From Lachnospiraceae bacterium (GTDB lineage Bacteria; Bacillota; Clostridia; Lachnospirales; Lachnospiraceae), in contig WRAQ01000005.1 of assembly GCA_009780115.1 (NCBI GenBank), positions 1 through 64,000 on the forward strand: a stretch of 64,000 nt of DNA, read 5' to 3'. The position numbers and the translations under genes were made by a program. This document shows positions 1-7,192 of the stretch, piece by piece; positions within the stretch are counted from its first letter, which is position 1, and each line of letters begins with the position of its first letter. The notes beneath the pieces are model-generated. The model had not been told where the DNA came from, searched no databases, and was given only the letters and a program-made list of their open reading frames with translations.

Positions 1-92
1 CATCTACCACTGATATCGTTAAAGGTATTGGTGATTATATGCAAAAGTATGATATTGCTGATATTAATGATTTGATTGGGATTGTGAAATAG
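1..92 (+). CDS. pyrD: Dihydroorotate dehydrogenase, C-terminal end (partial)
   Basis: An open frame enters from the left edge in the frame of base 3 and stops at TAG 90-92, giving 29 visible residues. The pattern GIGDYMQKY followed by INDLIGI resembles the last helix of class 1B dihydroorotate dehydrogenase, the catalytic subunit that oxidises dihydroorotate to orotate in pyrimidine synthesis. Only the tail is visible, so the assignment rests on a short stretch. The gene converges on the osmoprotectant transporter operon 22 bp downstream, and I see no clear terminator in the gap. Confidence 0.5.
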   Translation, partial: STTDIVKGIGDYMQKYDIADINDLIGIVK

Positions 93-114
93 AAATTGAT
101 GATAATAGATTCAT

Positions 115-906
115 TTAGTTACCGCCAACCAGTTCCCGCACAAAATCATTCGCCGGATTATTGATAATTTCATCAGCAGTTCCAACTTGAATAACCCGGC
201 CGCTTTCCATAACCATTATCCTTGTCCCCAATTTCAATGCTTCGCTGATATCATGGGTTACAAAAAGAATTGTGAACCCAAGCTCTGAATGCAGGCGCAA
301 TAATTCATCTTGTAATGCCCGGCGGGTAATCTCATCAACAGCCCCAAAAGGTTCATCCATTAACAATATATCCGGCTGTGCGGCAATTGCCCTGGCGATG
401 CCGACTCTTTGCCGTTGCCCGCCGGATAATTCCGAGGGGTAACGCCCGGCAAGATCCGGTTCAAGCCCGACAATTGAAAGTAACTGCGCTGTTTCTATTT
501 TAGGCGGGCTAAATAAACCCTTTAAGGAGAATTGCGAGCGACCGCGCTCGGCGCGAGGGTTTGCCAAGGCAAACCCTTTCTTGTGAGTGAGTGACGGTAC
601 GTATGCAATATTTTTTTCGACTGTCATATGGGGAAATAAACCAACCCCCTGAATGACATACCCAATGTTGCGGCGTAGTTCCGTATTGTCGCAATCTGCA
701 ACTCGCCGGCCTTCGACATAAACATCACCTGAATCAGGCTTGATTAAGCCGTTAACAAGCTTAAGGGCGGTGGTTTTACCACAGCCCGAGCGCCCGACCA
801 TTGTGATGATTTCACCCCGGTTAACCTCAAGACTGAAATCACTTAGGACTTCAGTCTCACCATAATTTTTTGCTACTTTTTCGAATACAATAACTGGTTT
901 ATCCAT
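115..906 (-). CDS. Osmoprotectant (glycine betaine/carnitine/choline) ABC transporter ATP-binding protein
   Basis: This is the ATPase of a QAT-family osmolyte importer and energises the permease encoded upstream. Walker A is GRSGCGKT (residues 38-45), the signature LSGGQ lies at 160-164 and Walker B LLMDEP at 181-186, followed by the H-loop in FVTHD. At 263 residues it lacks the C-terminal CBS pair of OpuCA-type subunits, so ionic-strength sensing through CBS domains is not expected. It is the last gene of a three-gene leftward operon after the binding protein, with a 44-bp gap. Residues about 107-134 are an insertion compared with relatives. The DNA under this insertion is unusually palindromic (see the repeat at 534-577). 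The specific substrate is not evident. Confidence 0.85.
   Translation of the reverse strand: MDKPVIVFEKVAKNYGETEVLSDFSLEVNRGEIITMVGRSGCGKTTALKLVNGLIKPDSGDVYVEGRRVADCDNTELRRNIGYVIQGVGLFPHMTVEKNIAYVPSLTHKKGFALANPRAERGRSQFSLKGLFSPPKIETAQLLSIVGLEPDLAGRYPSELSGGQRQRVGIARAIAAQPDILLMDEPFGAVDEITRRALQDELLRLHSELGFTILFVTHDISEALKLGTRIMVMESGRVIQVGTADEIINNPANDFVRELVGGN
534..577. repeat. Palindromic insertion inside the transporter ATPase gene
   Basis: Two back-to-back inverted repeats lie inside the ATPase frame. One has arms CGAGCG and CGCTCG (535-550, 4-nt loop). The other has 10-bp arms AGGGTTTGCC (556-565) and GGCAAACCCT (568-577) with 2 nt between. They encode residues about 110-125, which are part of a segment absent from typical family members. 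This looks like a small palindromic element captured in frame. Confidence 0.5.
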
Positions 907-950
907 TAGTTATACCTTTTGACAATTCAGGAGACACATATTGCTGCTGT

Positions 951-1859
951 TTACGGCGCAGCCGTGAATAATAACCCTTTTTCAATTAGGAATGCGCGGG
1001 CGACTTCCCGCTCATCTTTTTCTTCAATACTTACTTGATAATTAAGCCTTGACATTTCAGTATTGCTAATCAGCCCTTCCATTTTCTTAAGGGCAGCTTC
1101 AAGCCCGGGAAATTTTTCTAAAGCATCCATTCGGACAACAGTTGAACAAAAATAATTCACTTGCAGATTGAGGTCATCTTCAAGGACGATAGTATTGTAA
1201 GCAACCAGTTCCGCATCAGTGGTAAAACCGGTGGTAACATCAATATCCCCCGCCGAAATCGCTGCCCAGCGAAGGCCGATATCGATTTCTACGGTACGTT
1301 TGAAATTAAGCCCGTAGGTTTCACGCAGGGCATCGAAACCATCGGCCCGTTCATAATAATCAGGATTGCTTCCGAAAACCAGCTCACCGGCAACCGGCGC
1401 CAGATCGGAAGTAGTTTTCAAATTATATTGCTTTGCGATATCTTCGCGGACGGCAATGCAAAAGGTATTATTAAACCCATAACGGCTAATCCAAGCCATT
1501 CCAAACTTTTCAGCATATTCAGCTTGAAGTTTATCCCATATCTCATCATCACTTACACCGGCGGCCGGATGTCCTAAAACCATCACATAACCGGTCGAGG
1601 TATATTCGGGGTAAAGGTCAAAATCGCCTTTTTCCATTGCCGGGTGGATATTTGAAGTCCCGCCGGCAATCCCTTTGGTGATATCAACCTGATAACCAGT
1701 TTCATTTTCAATAATTAAGCTAAGAATTTCTCCAAGGATATACTGTTCTACCATTGGTTTGGTTGCGATTCTGATAACACTTTCTGTGCTTTGGGCACAG
1801 CCTGTAAATAAGAAAATACTAATTACAAGAAATAATAAGCAGGCAGTGATTTTTTTCAT
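951..1859 (-). CDS. Osmoprotectant ABC transporter substrate-binding lipoprotein
   Basis: This 302-residue protein is an OpuCC/OsmF-like binding protein that captures quaternary ammonium compounds outside the membrane. It starts with a lipoprotein signal peptide ending in the lipobox LFTGC. A mature OpuAC-type bilobed domain follows, with typical segments such as IATKPMVEQYILGEIL, the glycine-rich GIAGGTSNIHPAMEKGDFDLYPEYTS region (compared here in parts) and DVTTGFTTDAEL. The gene abuts the permease gene (stop and start one base apart), so the two are probably translationally coupled. Substrate identity within the choline/betaine/carnitine group cannot be read from the sequence. Confidence 0.85.
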   Translation of the reverse strand: MKKITACLLFLVISIFLFTGCAQSTESVIRIATKPMVEQYILGEILSLIIENETGYQVDITKGIAGGTSNIHPAMEKGDFDLYPEYTSTGYVMVLGHPAAGVSDDEIWDKLQAEYAEKFGMAWISRYGFNNTFCIAVREDIAKQYNLKTTSDLAPVAGELVFGSNPDYYERADGFDALRETYGLNFKRTVEIDIGLRWAAISAGDIDVTTGFTTDAELVAYNTIVLEDDLNLQVNYFCSTVVRMDALEKFPGLEAALKKMEGLISNTEMSRLNYQVSIEEKDEREVARAFLIEKGLLFTAAP

Positions 1860-2507
1860 TTACGTCATTCTCCTTTTTCGTTTATATTGTTTTTCCAGTA
1901 ACCCAAGCAGATTGTCGCTAACCACCGCAAGAAGTGCAATCAGAAGCCCGCCGGCAAAAGTCATCGCCGGGTTAAAGATGGTGATACCGCGGTAGATTGC
2001 CACTCCGAGGCCCCCGGCACCGACAAAAGAAGCAATTCCGCCCATTGAGATTGTCATCACAGTCATTTGACGTAAACCGGTAAGTATTAAACCGTAAGCA
2101 AGCGGTAATTTAATCCGTACCATGATTTGCGGGTTGGTACTACCCATTCCCCGCGCCGCTTCGATAATATCGGTATCAATCGAAGTAATTCCGGCATATG
2201 TATTGCGGACCATCGGCATCAAAGCATAAATGGACAGAGCAATAACCGCCGTTTTGTTGCCAATGCCGGAGAAGGGGATCAGGAGGCCGAATAGGGCAAT
2301 TGACGGGACTGTATAACATACATTGCAAATACCGATAACAATAGTTGCCAGTTTCTGCCTTTCGGAAATGAGTATTCCGATAATCAGCCCTAATACCCCG
2401 GCAATCAAAATTGCGGTTGCTGTAAGACGAATATGCTCGATGAGTAAGCTAAGGAACCAGCTTCCCCGCGTTGTATAGATATTAATGATTGCTTTAATAA
2501 GTTCCAT
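1860..2507 (-). CDS. Osmoprotectant ABC transporter permease
   Basis: This is a 215-residue integral membrane permease of the OpuCB/YehW type with about six hydrophobic segments. The cytoplasmic coupling (EAA) loop reads EAARGMGSTNPQ around residues 115-126. It is the first gene of the leftward operon permease, binding protein, ATPase, so a single permease probably works as a homodimer. The leader between the promoter -10 (2548-2553) and the ATG is short, and the ribosome binding site is weak (AAAGGG about 13 nt upstream). The neighbours make an osmolyte import role likely. Confidence 0.85.
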   Translation of the reverse strand: MELIKAIINIYTTRGSWFLSLLIEHIRLTATAILIAGVLGLIIGILISERQKLATIVIGICNVCYTVPSIALFGLLIPFSGIGNKTAVIALSIYALMPMVRNTYAGITSIDTDIIEAARGMGSTNPQIMVRIKLPLAYGLILTGLRQMTVMTISMGGIASFVGAGGLGVAIYRGITIFNPAMTFAGGLLIALLAVVSDNLLGLLEKQYKRKRRMT

Positions 2508-2547
2508 TCAGCCGTTTGCCCTTTGGTTATTTTCTGCTAGTTGATTT

Positions 2548-2576
2548 ATTTTATCGAACATTTATTCGGCTGTCAA
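2548..2576 (-). promoter_or_regulatory. Sigma-A promoter of the osmoprotectant operon
   Basis: Read leftward, a perfect TTGACA (2571-2576) is separated by exactly 17 bp from TAAAAT (2548-2553). The predicted transcript starts about 34 nt before the permease ATG. The promoter overlaps the operator-like repeats at 2555-2597. Confidence 0.8.
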
Positions 2577-2597
2577 GAGGTTTCGAACACATATTCG
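2555..2597 (-). promoter_or_regulatory. Two operator-like quasi-palindromes around the -35 element
   Basis: Read leftward, CGAATATGTGTTCG (2584-2597) lies just upstream of the -35 and CGAATAAATGTTCG (2555-2568) fills the -35/-10 spacer. The two 14-mers differ at two or three central bases, are in the same orientation and are 29 bp apart, close to three helical turns. The arrangement fits a repressor bound cooperatively. The half-sites resemble the Gram-positive LexA box (GAAC/GTTC) with one deviation, but an osmolyte-responsive repressor is equally possible. Confidence 0.5.
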
Positions 2598-2694
2598 CGA
2601 AAAATTTAGATAGACAAACCGGAATAAATTTTCTTCCTGTGTAATACACTTAAGTAAACTTATCCAAGTATACCGTATGACAGGAGGTATTTTT

Positions 2695-4257
2695 GTGGAA
2701 TTAATTAAGAAAAACATACATATGGACCGGCTGAAATGTAAAGCATCCACCCAGATAACATTGGAAGACGATATCAATATTTCCGATTCTCGGCCAGATG
2801 CGGCAATGCTGATTTTAAATCGGGGAAATGTGGGCATAGACGAAGTAAAGGTCACAACCGACAGCGTAACAGTTAAAGGAAAATTAGATTTTTCGGTTGC
2901 TTATACAACCGATGGCGGCGAGAGAATAGATCTAAATGGAATGGAGGGCCAGATAAGTTTTACCGAACAGATAAATATGGAAGGTGTCGAAAACGGCGAC
3001 AATGTGCAGGTAAAATGGGAAGTTGAGGATTTAACCATTAGTTTAATCAATTCCCGCAAGCTAAGTGTCCAGTCGATTATTTCACTTTATCTTAGCTGTG
3101 AAGTTTTAAGCGATGAAGAAACAGCGGTTGACCTTTATCATGATGAACCGATTGAGTATCGCAAAAAAACCCTGGATATCGCAGCGATAACAGTTAAAAA
3201 GAAAGATATCTTCCGGATAAAAGAAGAAGTAGAAATCCCCGGAAGCTTCCCCAATATTGATGTCCTGATTTGGGAAGATGTCCGGCCGCAGGAAGTTGAG
3301 TTTAAAGTATTAGATGACAAAATATCCATTCAGGGTGAAGTAAAAGCATTTTTCATGTACCGGAGCGACGGCGAGGACAAAGAAATTTGCCATCACGAAA
3401 CAGTGCTTCCATTTTCCGGTGTTGTGGAATGTACAGATATTGACGAAGGAATGATTCCGGAAATTTCCTGGCTGGTAACGGAAAAAGAAACTGAAATCCG
3501 CCCCGATTTTGATGGTGAAGACCGCATTGTTACCTTTGACCTTATGATGGAACTGGATATCTGTGTTTATAAAGAAGAAAGAATCGATATCCTTTCTGAT
3601 GTTTATGGGGTAAATAAAGAAGTAACTGCTGTCGAAAAAGATGCCCTTTTCCGTCGCCTAAAATGTCGTTCGGGCGGCAAGAGCAAAATGGGTGAGCACC
3701 TTGCATTAGCCGAAAACCAGGCCCCGGTTAAAAAGATTCTTCATAGCAACGGCACCTTGCAAGTGGTAAGCCACGATATTGTTGAAGATGGGATTTATAT
3801 TGACGGTATTGTAAACCTCCAAGTGCTTTATGAAAGTAATGATGAAAATGCGCCTTATGGTGTTGTTAATTCGATGATTCCTTTTAACTATACATTAAGT
3901 GCTGAAGGTATTAATGTTGATTGCGTATATCGCTTGCAGGCTGATATGGAGCAATTGGCTGTTTCGGCTATCGAACCGCTGGAACTTGATGTCAAAGCTG
4001 TTTTGTATTTCCGAAGTAATGTATACGAGCAGATGTATGAAAAAATTATTGACGACATAAATGTTGCAGAGCCTGATTTGGATAAACTTGGCGATTTACC
4101 CGGTATCGCGGTCTATATCGCCGGCCCGGGTGAGAGCCTCTGGGATATCGGCAAGCGTTATTATATACCGATTGCCCAGTTGAAAGAAGCAAATGACAAA
4201 ACCGATGATGATGTAAAAGCCGGTGATAAAATTCTGATAGTAAAAAATGCACAGTAA
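2695..4257 (+). CDS. DUF3794 and LysM domain protein
   Basis: This 520-residue protein consists of repeated DUF3794 modules across residues about 1-460 and a C-terminal LysM domain (about 472-518, with GESLWDIGKRYYIP and a closing GDKILIV). LysM domains bind peptidoglycan. DUF3794 proteins of this layout occur in spore-forming Clostridia and resemble parts of spore-coat assembly proteins, so a spore-envelope role is an inference. I chose GTG 2695 as the start because AGGAGGT (2682-2688) sits 6 nt upstream. An in-frame ATG at 2677 would place that ribosome binding site inside the gene. No signal peptide is seen. A strong terminator follows at 4286-4324. Confidence 0.8.
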   Translation: MELIKKNIHMDRLKCKASTQITLEDDINISDSRPDAAMLILNRGNVGIDEVKVTTDSVTVKGKLDFSVAYTTDGGERIDLNGMEGQISFTEQINMEGVENGDNVQVKWEVEDLTISLINSRKLSVQSIISLYLSCEVLSDEETAVDLYHDEPIEYRKKTLDIAAITVKKKDIFRIKEEVEIPGSFPNIDVLIWEDVRPQEVEFKVLDDKISIQGEVKAFFMYRSDGEDKEICHHETVLPFSGVVECTDIDEGMIPEISWLVTEKETEIRPDFDGEDRIVTFDLMMELDICVYKEERIDILSDVYGVNKEVTAVEKDALFRRLKCRSGGKSKMGEHLALAENQAPVKKILHSNGTLQVVSHDIVEDGIYIDGIVNLQVLYESNDENAPYGVVNSMIPFNYTLSAEGINVDCVYRLQADMEQLAVSAIEPLELDVKAVLYFRSNVYEQMYEKIIDDINVAEPDLDKLGDLPGIAVYIAGPGESLWDIGKRYYIPIAQLKEANDKTDDDVKAGDKILIVKNAQ

Positions 4258-4285
4258 TAATAACACATGTTATTTAATTATAAAG

Positions 4286-4324
4286 GTAAGCCGGATGGCC
4301 TAGCGCTATCCGGCTTACTTTTGT
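4286..4324 (+). terminator. Rho-independent terminator after the DUF3794 gene
   Basis: Eleven-bp arms GTAAGCCGGAT (4286-4296) and ATCCGGCTTAC (4308-4318) form a perfect stem followed by TTTTG. It lies 28 bp after the stop codon. Confidence 0.8.
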
Positions 4325-4352
4325 CTATAGTCATAAAGAACGCGCTTTTTGC

Positions 4353-4423
4353 ATTCTTCCGGTATGAAATTTTAGATTTTCTTTGTTTGCGTTCCTATGG
4401 ACACAAACTTAGAAAACCTCTTC
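4353..4423 (+). repeat. Dispersed repeat R3, copy 1
   Basis: This 71-bp element recurs in reverse orientation at 53057-53127 with 63 of 71 positions identical by my alignment. Its core (about 4377-4416) is an imperfect palindrome opening TTTTCT and closing AGAAAA, so it can form a hairpin with a T-run on both strands. Both copies lie between convergent gene ends, consistent with a bidirectional terminator. The right end overlaps the stop codon of the leftward gene at 4422. Confidence 0.6.
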
Positions 4424-5006
4424 ATACGATTCCCGCTTCTTCTCTCATTTTCTTAAAGCCTTCGATAACGGCATCAAATGTCTTCTGGCTGATTTCGGGA
4501 AGTTTTCCGCCCCAGGTTTTTTCCGCCATTTTGAAGCCTTTTTCAAAAGCCCGTTGCATTTCATCGATTTTTTTCGGGTCGCCGCCGGTTAAAGCTTTGG
4601 CGAAATCGAGAATCCGCGTTGATGTTTGTTTGACACCCCAGTATCCATCTTCGCTGATATCTTTGATAGCCTGGTCTCTTGTTGCGGCATCAGGGGTCAG
4701 CTTGCCATCACGCAACAGGCTCCAAATACTGTCAGCTTTACCTTGGGCCCCACCCTGCTCGCTGATCATTTTGCGCACTAGTTCCATTAATTGTGCTTTT
4801 CTTGTATCAGTATCTGCCTTTAAGCGGGCGATGGTTTCGGCGTCAGGGGTGTACCTTGGAGTCTTCGCGGTACTCTTTGACGGCTCATAAATAACACCGT
4901 TATTATTAACTGTGTCATTTTTTTCAACTGCTTTTTCATTTTTGTGATTGTTTGCTGGCGGGCTGTACGCCGCGGCAGCATTGTTTGTAACTCCGTTTAC
5001 ACTCAT
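4422..5006 (-). CDS. Conserved hypothetical protein, likely in the sigma-28 (motility) regulon
   Basis: I know no function for this 194-residue protein. The N-terminal third is low-complexity (Ala/Asn/Lys-rich) and carries no signal peptide. The C-terminal two thirds are predicted helical, with a conserved block containing SEDGYWGVKQTSTRILDFA and a following KALTGGDPKKIDEMQRAFEKG stretch. Similar proteins are known to me from flagellated Clostridia only as hypotheticals. The ATG has a strong AAGGAGGG site. Upstream lies a sigma-28-type promoter (5061-5088), which suggests co-expression with flagellar genes. The 5' leader contains a GCGCA/TGCGC hairpin. A rightward 207-codon ORF overlapping it has neither signal. 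Confidence 0.7.
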   Translation of the reverse strand: MSVNGVTNNAAAAYSPPANNHKNEKAVEKNDTVNNNGVIYEPSKSTAKTPRYTPDAETIARLKADTDTRKAQLMELVRKMISEQGGAQGKADSIWSLLRDGKLTPDAATRDQAIKDISEDGYWGVKQTSTRILDFAKALTGGDPKKIDEMQRAFEKGFKMAEKTWGGKLPEISQKTFDAVIEGFKKMREEAGIV

Positions 5007-5060
5007 ATTTACCCTCCTTGGTGGCGCATGAATTGCGCATAAACAATAATGCTAATAGTT

Positions 5061-5088
5061 ATATCGGTTATTTTTAATTATAACTTTA
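5061..5088 (-). promoter_or_regulatory. Sigma-28 (SigD/FliA)-type promoter
   Basis: Read leftward, TAAA (5085-5088), a 16-bp spacer and ACCGATAT (5061-5068) match the TAAA-N15/16-GCCGATAT consensus with one mismatch. Transcription would start about 45-50 nt before the ATG at 5006. No sigma-A box pair is as good in this region on this strand. Confidence 0.6.
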
Positions 5089-5096
5089 GAGAATAA

Positions 5097-5125
5097 TTGC
5101 ATTTTTTGTATAAATATATTACAAT
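5097..5125 (+). promoter_or_regulatory. Sigma-A promoter of ispE
   Basis: TTGCAT (5097-5102), a 17-bp spacer and TACAAT (5120-5125) lie about 50 nt before the ispE start. A direct repeat of GTATAC (within 5133-5145) covers the likely start-site region. Confidence 0.6.
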
Positions 5126-5175
5126 ATAATAAGTATACTGTATACAATATCCAAACCTCACCAAGGAAACAATTT

Positions 5176-6066
5176 ATGCAATCAATAACCTGCAAAGCTT
5201 ACGCAAAAATAAATCTTGCTCTTGATGTTCTTGGCCGCCGCCCCGATGGGTATCATGAGGTCAAAATGGTTATGCAGACCATCGGTTTGTATGATGAGTT
5301 AATATTTGAAAAAATAGCTTTTACTGATGATTCAGGACCGATTAAAATAGAGACTTCTTCTTCTGCTATTCCAACTGACGAAAATAACCTGGTTTACCGG
5401 GCGGCGGCCGCTATCTTTGCGCGTTACAAACCCGATTGCGGAATTAAGATAACTTTAACGAAAAATATCCCTGTCGCCGCCGGAATGGCCGGGGGAAGCA
5501 CTGATGCTGCCGCTGTTTTCCATGGGCTGAATGCCCTTTTCGGCCTTAAGATGACGGTTAATGAAATGTGTGAGATGGGGGTAAAAATTGGCGCCGATGT
5601 CCCCTATTGTATCATTGGCGGGATTGCCCTTGCCGAAGGTATCGGCGAAGAATTGACCCCGCTCCCGCCGCCGCCGCCGTGTCAGATATTAATCGTCAAG
5701 CCGGACATCAGTGTCTCAACCAAGTGGGTTTATGAAAACTTAAAAGTAAATGAATTGGAATTCCACCCCGATATCAACGGGATGATAGCGGCAATCCATC
5801 ATCAAGATTTGGACGGAATCATTAAAAAAATGGGGAATGTTTTAGAAACCGTAACAATAGAAAAATATCCAGTAATTAAGGAAATAAAAAACAAACTATT
5901 GGCTTTCGGTGCGGAAAATGCACTAATGAGCGGAAGCGGGCCAACGGTTTTTGCAATTTTTAGAAATGAAGCCAAAGCCCAGGCTGCATATATTGAAATG
6001 AGAGATGAATACGAAGTGTATCTGACAAAATTTGTTAATCGCAAGGACAATTATATTTTCTCTTAG
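5176..6066 (+). CDS. ispE: 4-diphosphocytidyl-2-C-methyl-D-erythritol kinase
   Basis: This cytosolic GHMP kinase phosphorylates CDP-ME in the non-mevalonate (MEP) isoprenoid pathway. The family signatures are all present: the N-terminal AYAKINLALDVLGRRPDGYH, the glycine-rich ATP loop PVAAGMAGGSTDAAA (about residues 98-112) and the C-terminal GSGPTVFAIF motif. Its length of 296 residues is normal. An AAGGA site lies 9 nt before ATG. A large terminator hairpin follows at 6076-6131, so it appears monocistronic ahead of the GntR gene. Confidence 0.95.
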   Translation: MQSITCKAYAKINLALDVLGRRPDGYHEVKMVMQTIGLYDELIFEKIAFTDDSGPIKIETSSSAIPTDENNLVYRAAAAIFARYKPDCGIKITLTKNIPVAAGMAGGSTDAAAVFHGLNALFGLKMTVNEMCEMGVKIGADVPYCIIGGIALAEGIGEELTPLPPPPPCQILIVKPDISVSTKWVYENLKVNELEFHPDINGMIAAIHHQDLDGIIKKMGNVLETVTIEKYPVIKEIKNKLLAFGAENALMSGSGPTVFAIFRNEAKAQAAYIEMRDEYEVYLTKFVNRKDNYIFS

Positions 6067-6075
6067 CAACCCTGG

Positions 6076-6131
6076 AAAAACGTCGTTACTTAGGCGGTGT
6101 ATTGTGCCGCCTTATGTAACGCAACGTTTTT
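6076..6131 (+). terminator. Terminator after ispE
   Basis: A long hairpin pairs AAAAACGT with AACGTTTTT and GTTAC with GTAAC, and closes with GGCGG against CCGCC. The A-tract and T-tract on opposite sides would make it functional in both directions. Confidence 0.75.
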
Positions 6132-6168
6132 CTTGGAACAAAAGTGTGTTGCAAAGAGAATATATAGA

Positions 6169-6184
6169 TTATCCACGCGGATAA
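6169..6184. promoter_or_regulatory. Inverted repeat upstream of the GntR-family gene
   Basis: TTATCC and GGATAA form a 6-bp inverted repeat separated by ACGC, ending 18 bp before the regulator ATG. FadR/GntR regulators commonly bind such short palindromes near their own promoters, so this is a candidate autoregulatory operator. Only one copy is seen. Confidence 0.4.
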
Positions 6185-6202
6185 CGGAAAAGGATATAAT
6201 TT

Positions 6203-6877
6203 ATGAACGAACCCCTACGAGTAGAACTAAACGAATTTCTACCTTTACGCGACGTTGTCTTTAATGCCCTGCGCCGCGCGATTCTGACCGGCCGTTTTAA
6301 ACCGGGCGAGCGGCTTTTGGAAGTTCATCTTGGTGAACAGTTGGGAGTCAGCCGGACCCCGATTCGGGAAGCAATGCGGAAATTGGAACTTGAAGGGCTT
6401 GTGACGATGATTCCAAGGCGAGGGGCAGTAGTCGCAGAAATGACAGTGAAAAGTATGCGCGATGTTCTCGAAGTCCGCCGCACCCTTGATGTCCTTAGCG
6501 TAGAACTGGCCTGCGAGCGGATTAATGCGGACGAATTAAAGAAGTTGGCAGAAGCCCGCGATACGTTTATTGCCGCTTTAAGAACCGGTAATACTGCAAC
6601 AATGGCGGCTGCCGATGTCGCTTTTCATGATATTATCGTTGAAGCCACAGGAAATTTGCGTTTGAAGCAGTTAATAAACAATCTTGCCGAGCAAATGTAT
6701 CGTTATCGCTTCATCTATTTACAGGATGATATAAGACATGATATGCTAGTGACAGAGCATGAAGCGATTTATAGCGCAATAAAAGCGAAAAACAATGAGG
6801 CCGCCGCTATCGCCGCCCGTGTCCATATTGACAACCAGGAGACTTCGATTATTAAGCACATAGTTTGTCTAACCTAA
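6203..6877 (+). CDS. GntR-family transcriptional regulator, FCD (FadR) subfamily
   Basis: This 224-residue repressor or activator has an N-terminal winged helix-turn-helix (residues about 10-75, including LGVSRTPIREAMRKLELEGL) and a C-terminal all-helical FCD ligand-binding domain. Metal/ligand-type residues appear in AFHDIIVEATGN and in EHEAIYSAI. FCD regulators usually sense organic acids or sugar acids, but the ligand cannot be deduced. AAAGGATAT precedes the ATG. The next genes are a small membrane protein and murI, and it need not control them. Confidence 0.88.
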   Translation: MNEPLRVELNEFLPLRDVVFNALRRAILTGRFKPGERLLEVHLGEQLGVSRTPIREAMRKLELEGLVTMIPRRGAVVAEMTVKSMRDVLEVRRTLDVLSVELACERINADELKKLAEARDTFIAALRTGNTATMAAADVAFHDIIVEATGNLRLKQLINNLAEQMYRYRFIYLQDDIRHDMLVTEHEAIYSAIKAKNNEAAAIAARVHIDNQETSIIKHIVCLT

Positions 6878-6928
6878 GTATTTTTTGGCCATACTCCTAA
6901 CAAGAATAACTTGAAAGGTAGTATGATA

Positions 6929-7177
6929 ATGAAAAAATATTTAGAAACCGGATTAATGATTTTATGCGCCGCCGGATTTTTCGGTTTTATTTATCCCGAA
7001 TTATGTTTAACTAAAGATACAGTAAAAGTGATTGAAATCGAAGCAACAAAAGAAGAATGCCAAATTGAAAAAAATGGCCATGATTTGATTAAAGCGATAT
7101 ATAATGAAAGACTTAGCCTCACCCCCGCCCAAATCCGCCTTCGTTTCCGTTTATTTGAGGCGGCGGGGAATAAGTAA
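6929..7177 (+). CDS. Small membrane-anchored or secreted protein of unknown function
   Basis: This 82-residue protein has a single N-terminal hydrophobic segment (about residues 4-24) followed by a charged tail ending in a basic RLRFRLFEAAGNK region. I chose ATG 6929 because AAAGGT (6914-6919) is 9 nt upstream. Starts at 6911 or 6923 would overlap or crowd that site. It lies 15 bp before murI and may be cotranscribed with it. I do not recognise a family. Confidence 0.55.
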   Translation: MKKYLETGLMILCAAGFFGFIYPELCLTKDTVKVIEIEATKEECQIEKNGHDLIKAIYNERLSLTPAQIRLRFRLFEAAGNK

Positions 7178-7192
7178 AACGAAAGGATTCAG

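Noticed and set aside
2555-2597. Definite LexA boxes / SOS control
   Set aside because: Each site deviates in one half, and the controlled genes are osmolyte transporters; kept only as operator-like repeats.
4267-4890. Rightward 207-codon ORF overlapping the leftward gene at 4422-5006
   Set aside because: It has no ribosome site, starts inside the terminator region, and covers a gene that has both a strong ribosome site and a sigma-28 promoter.
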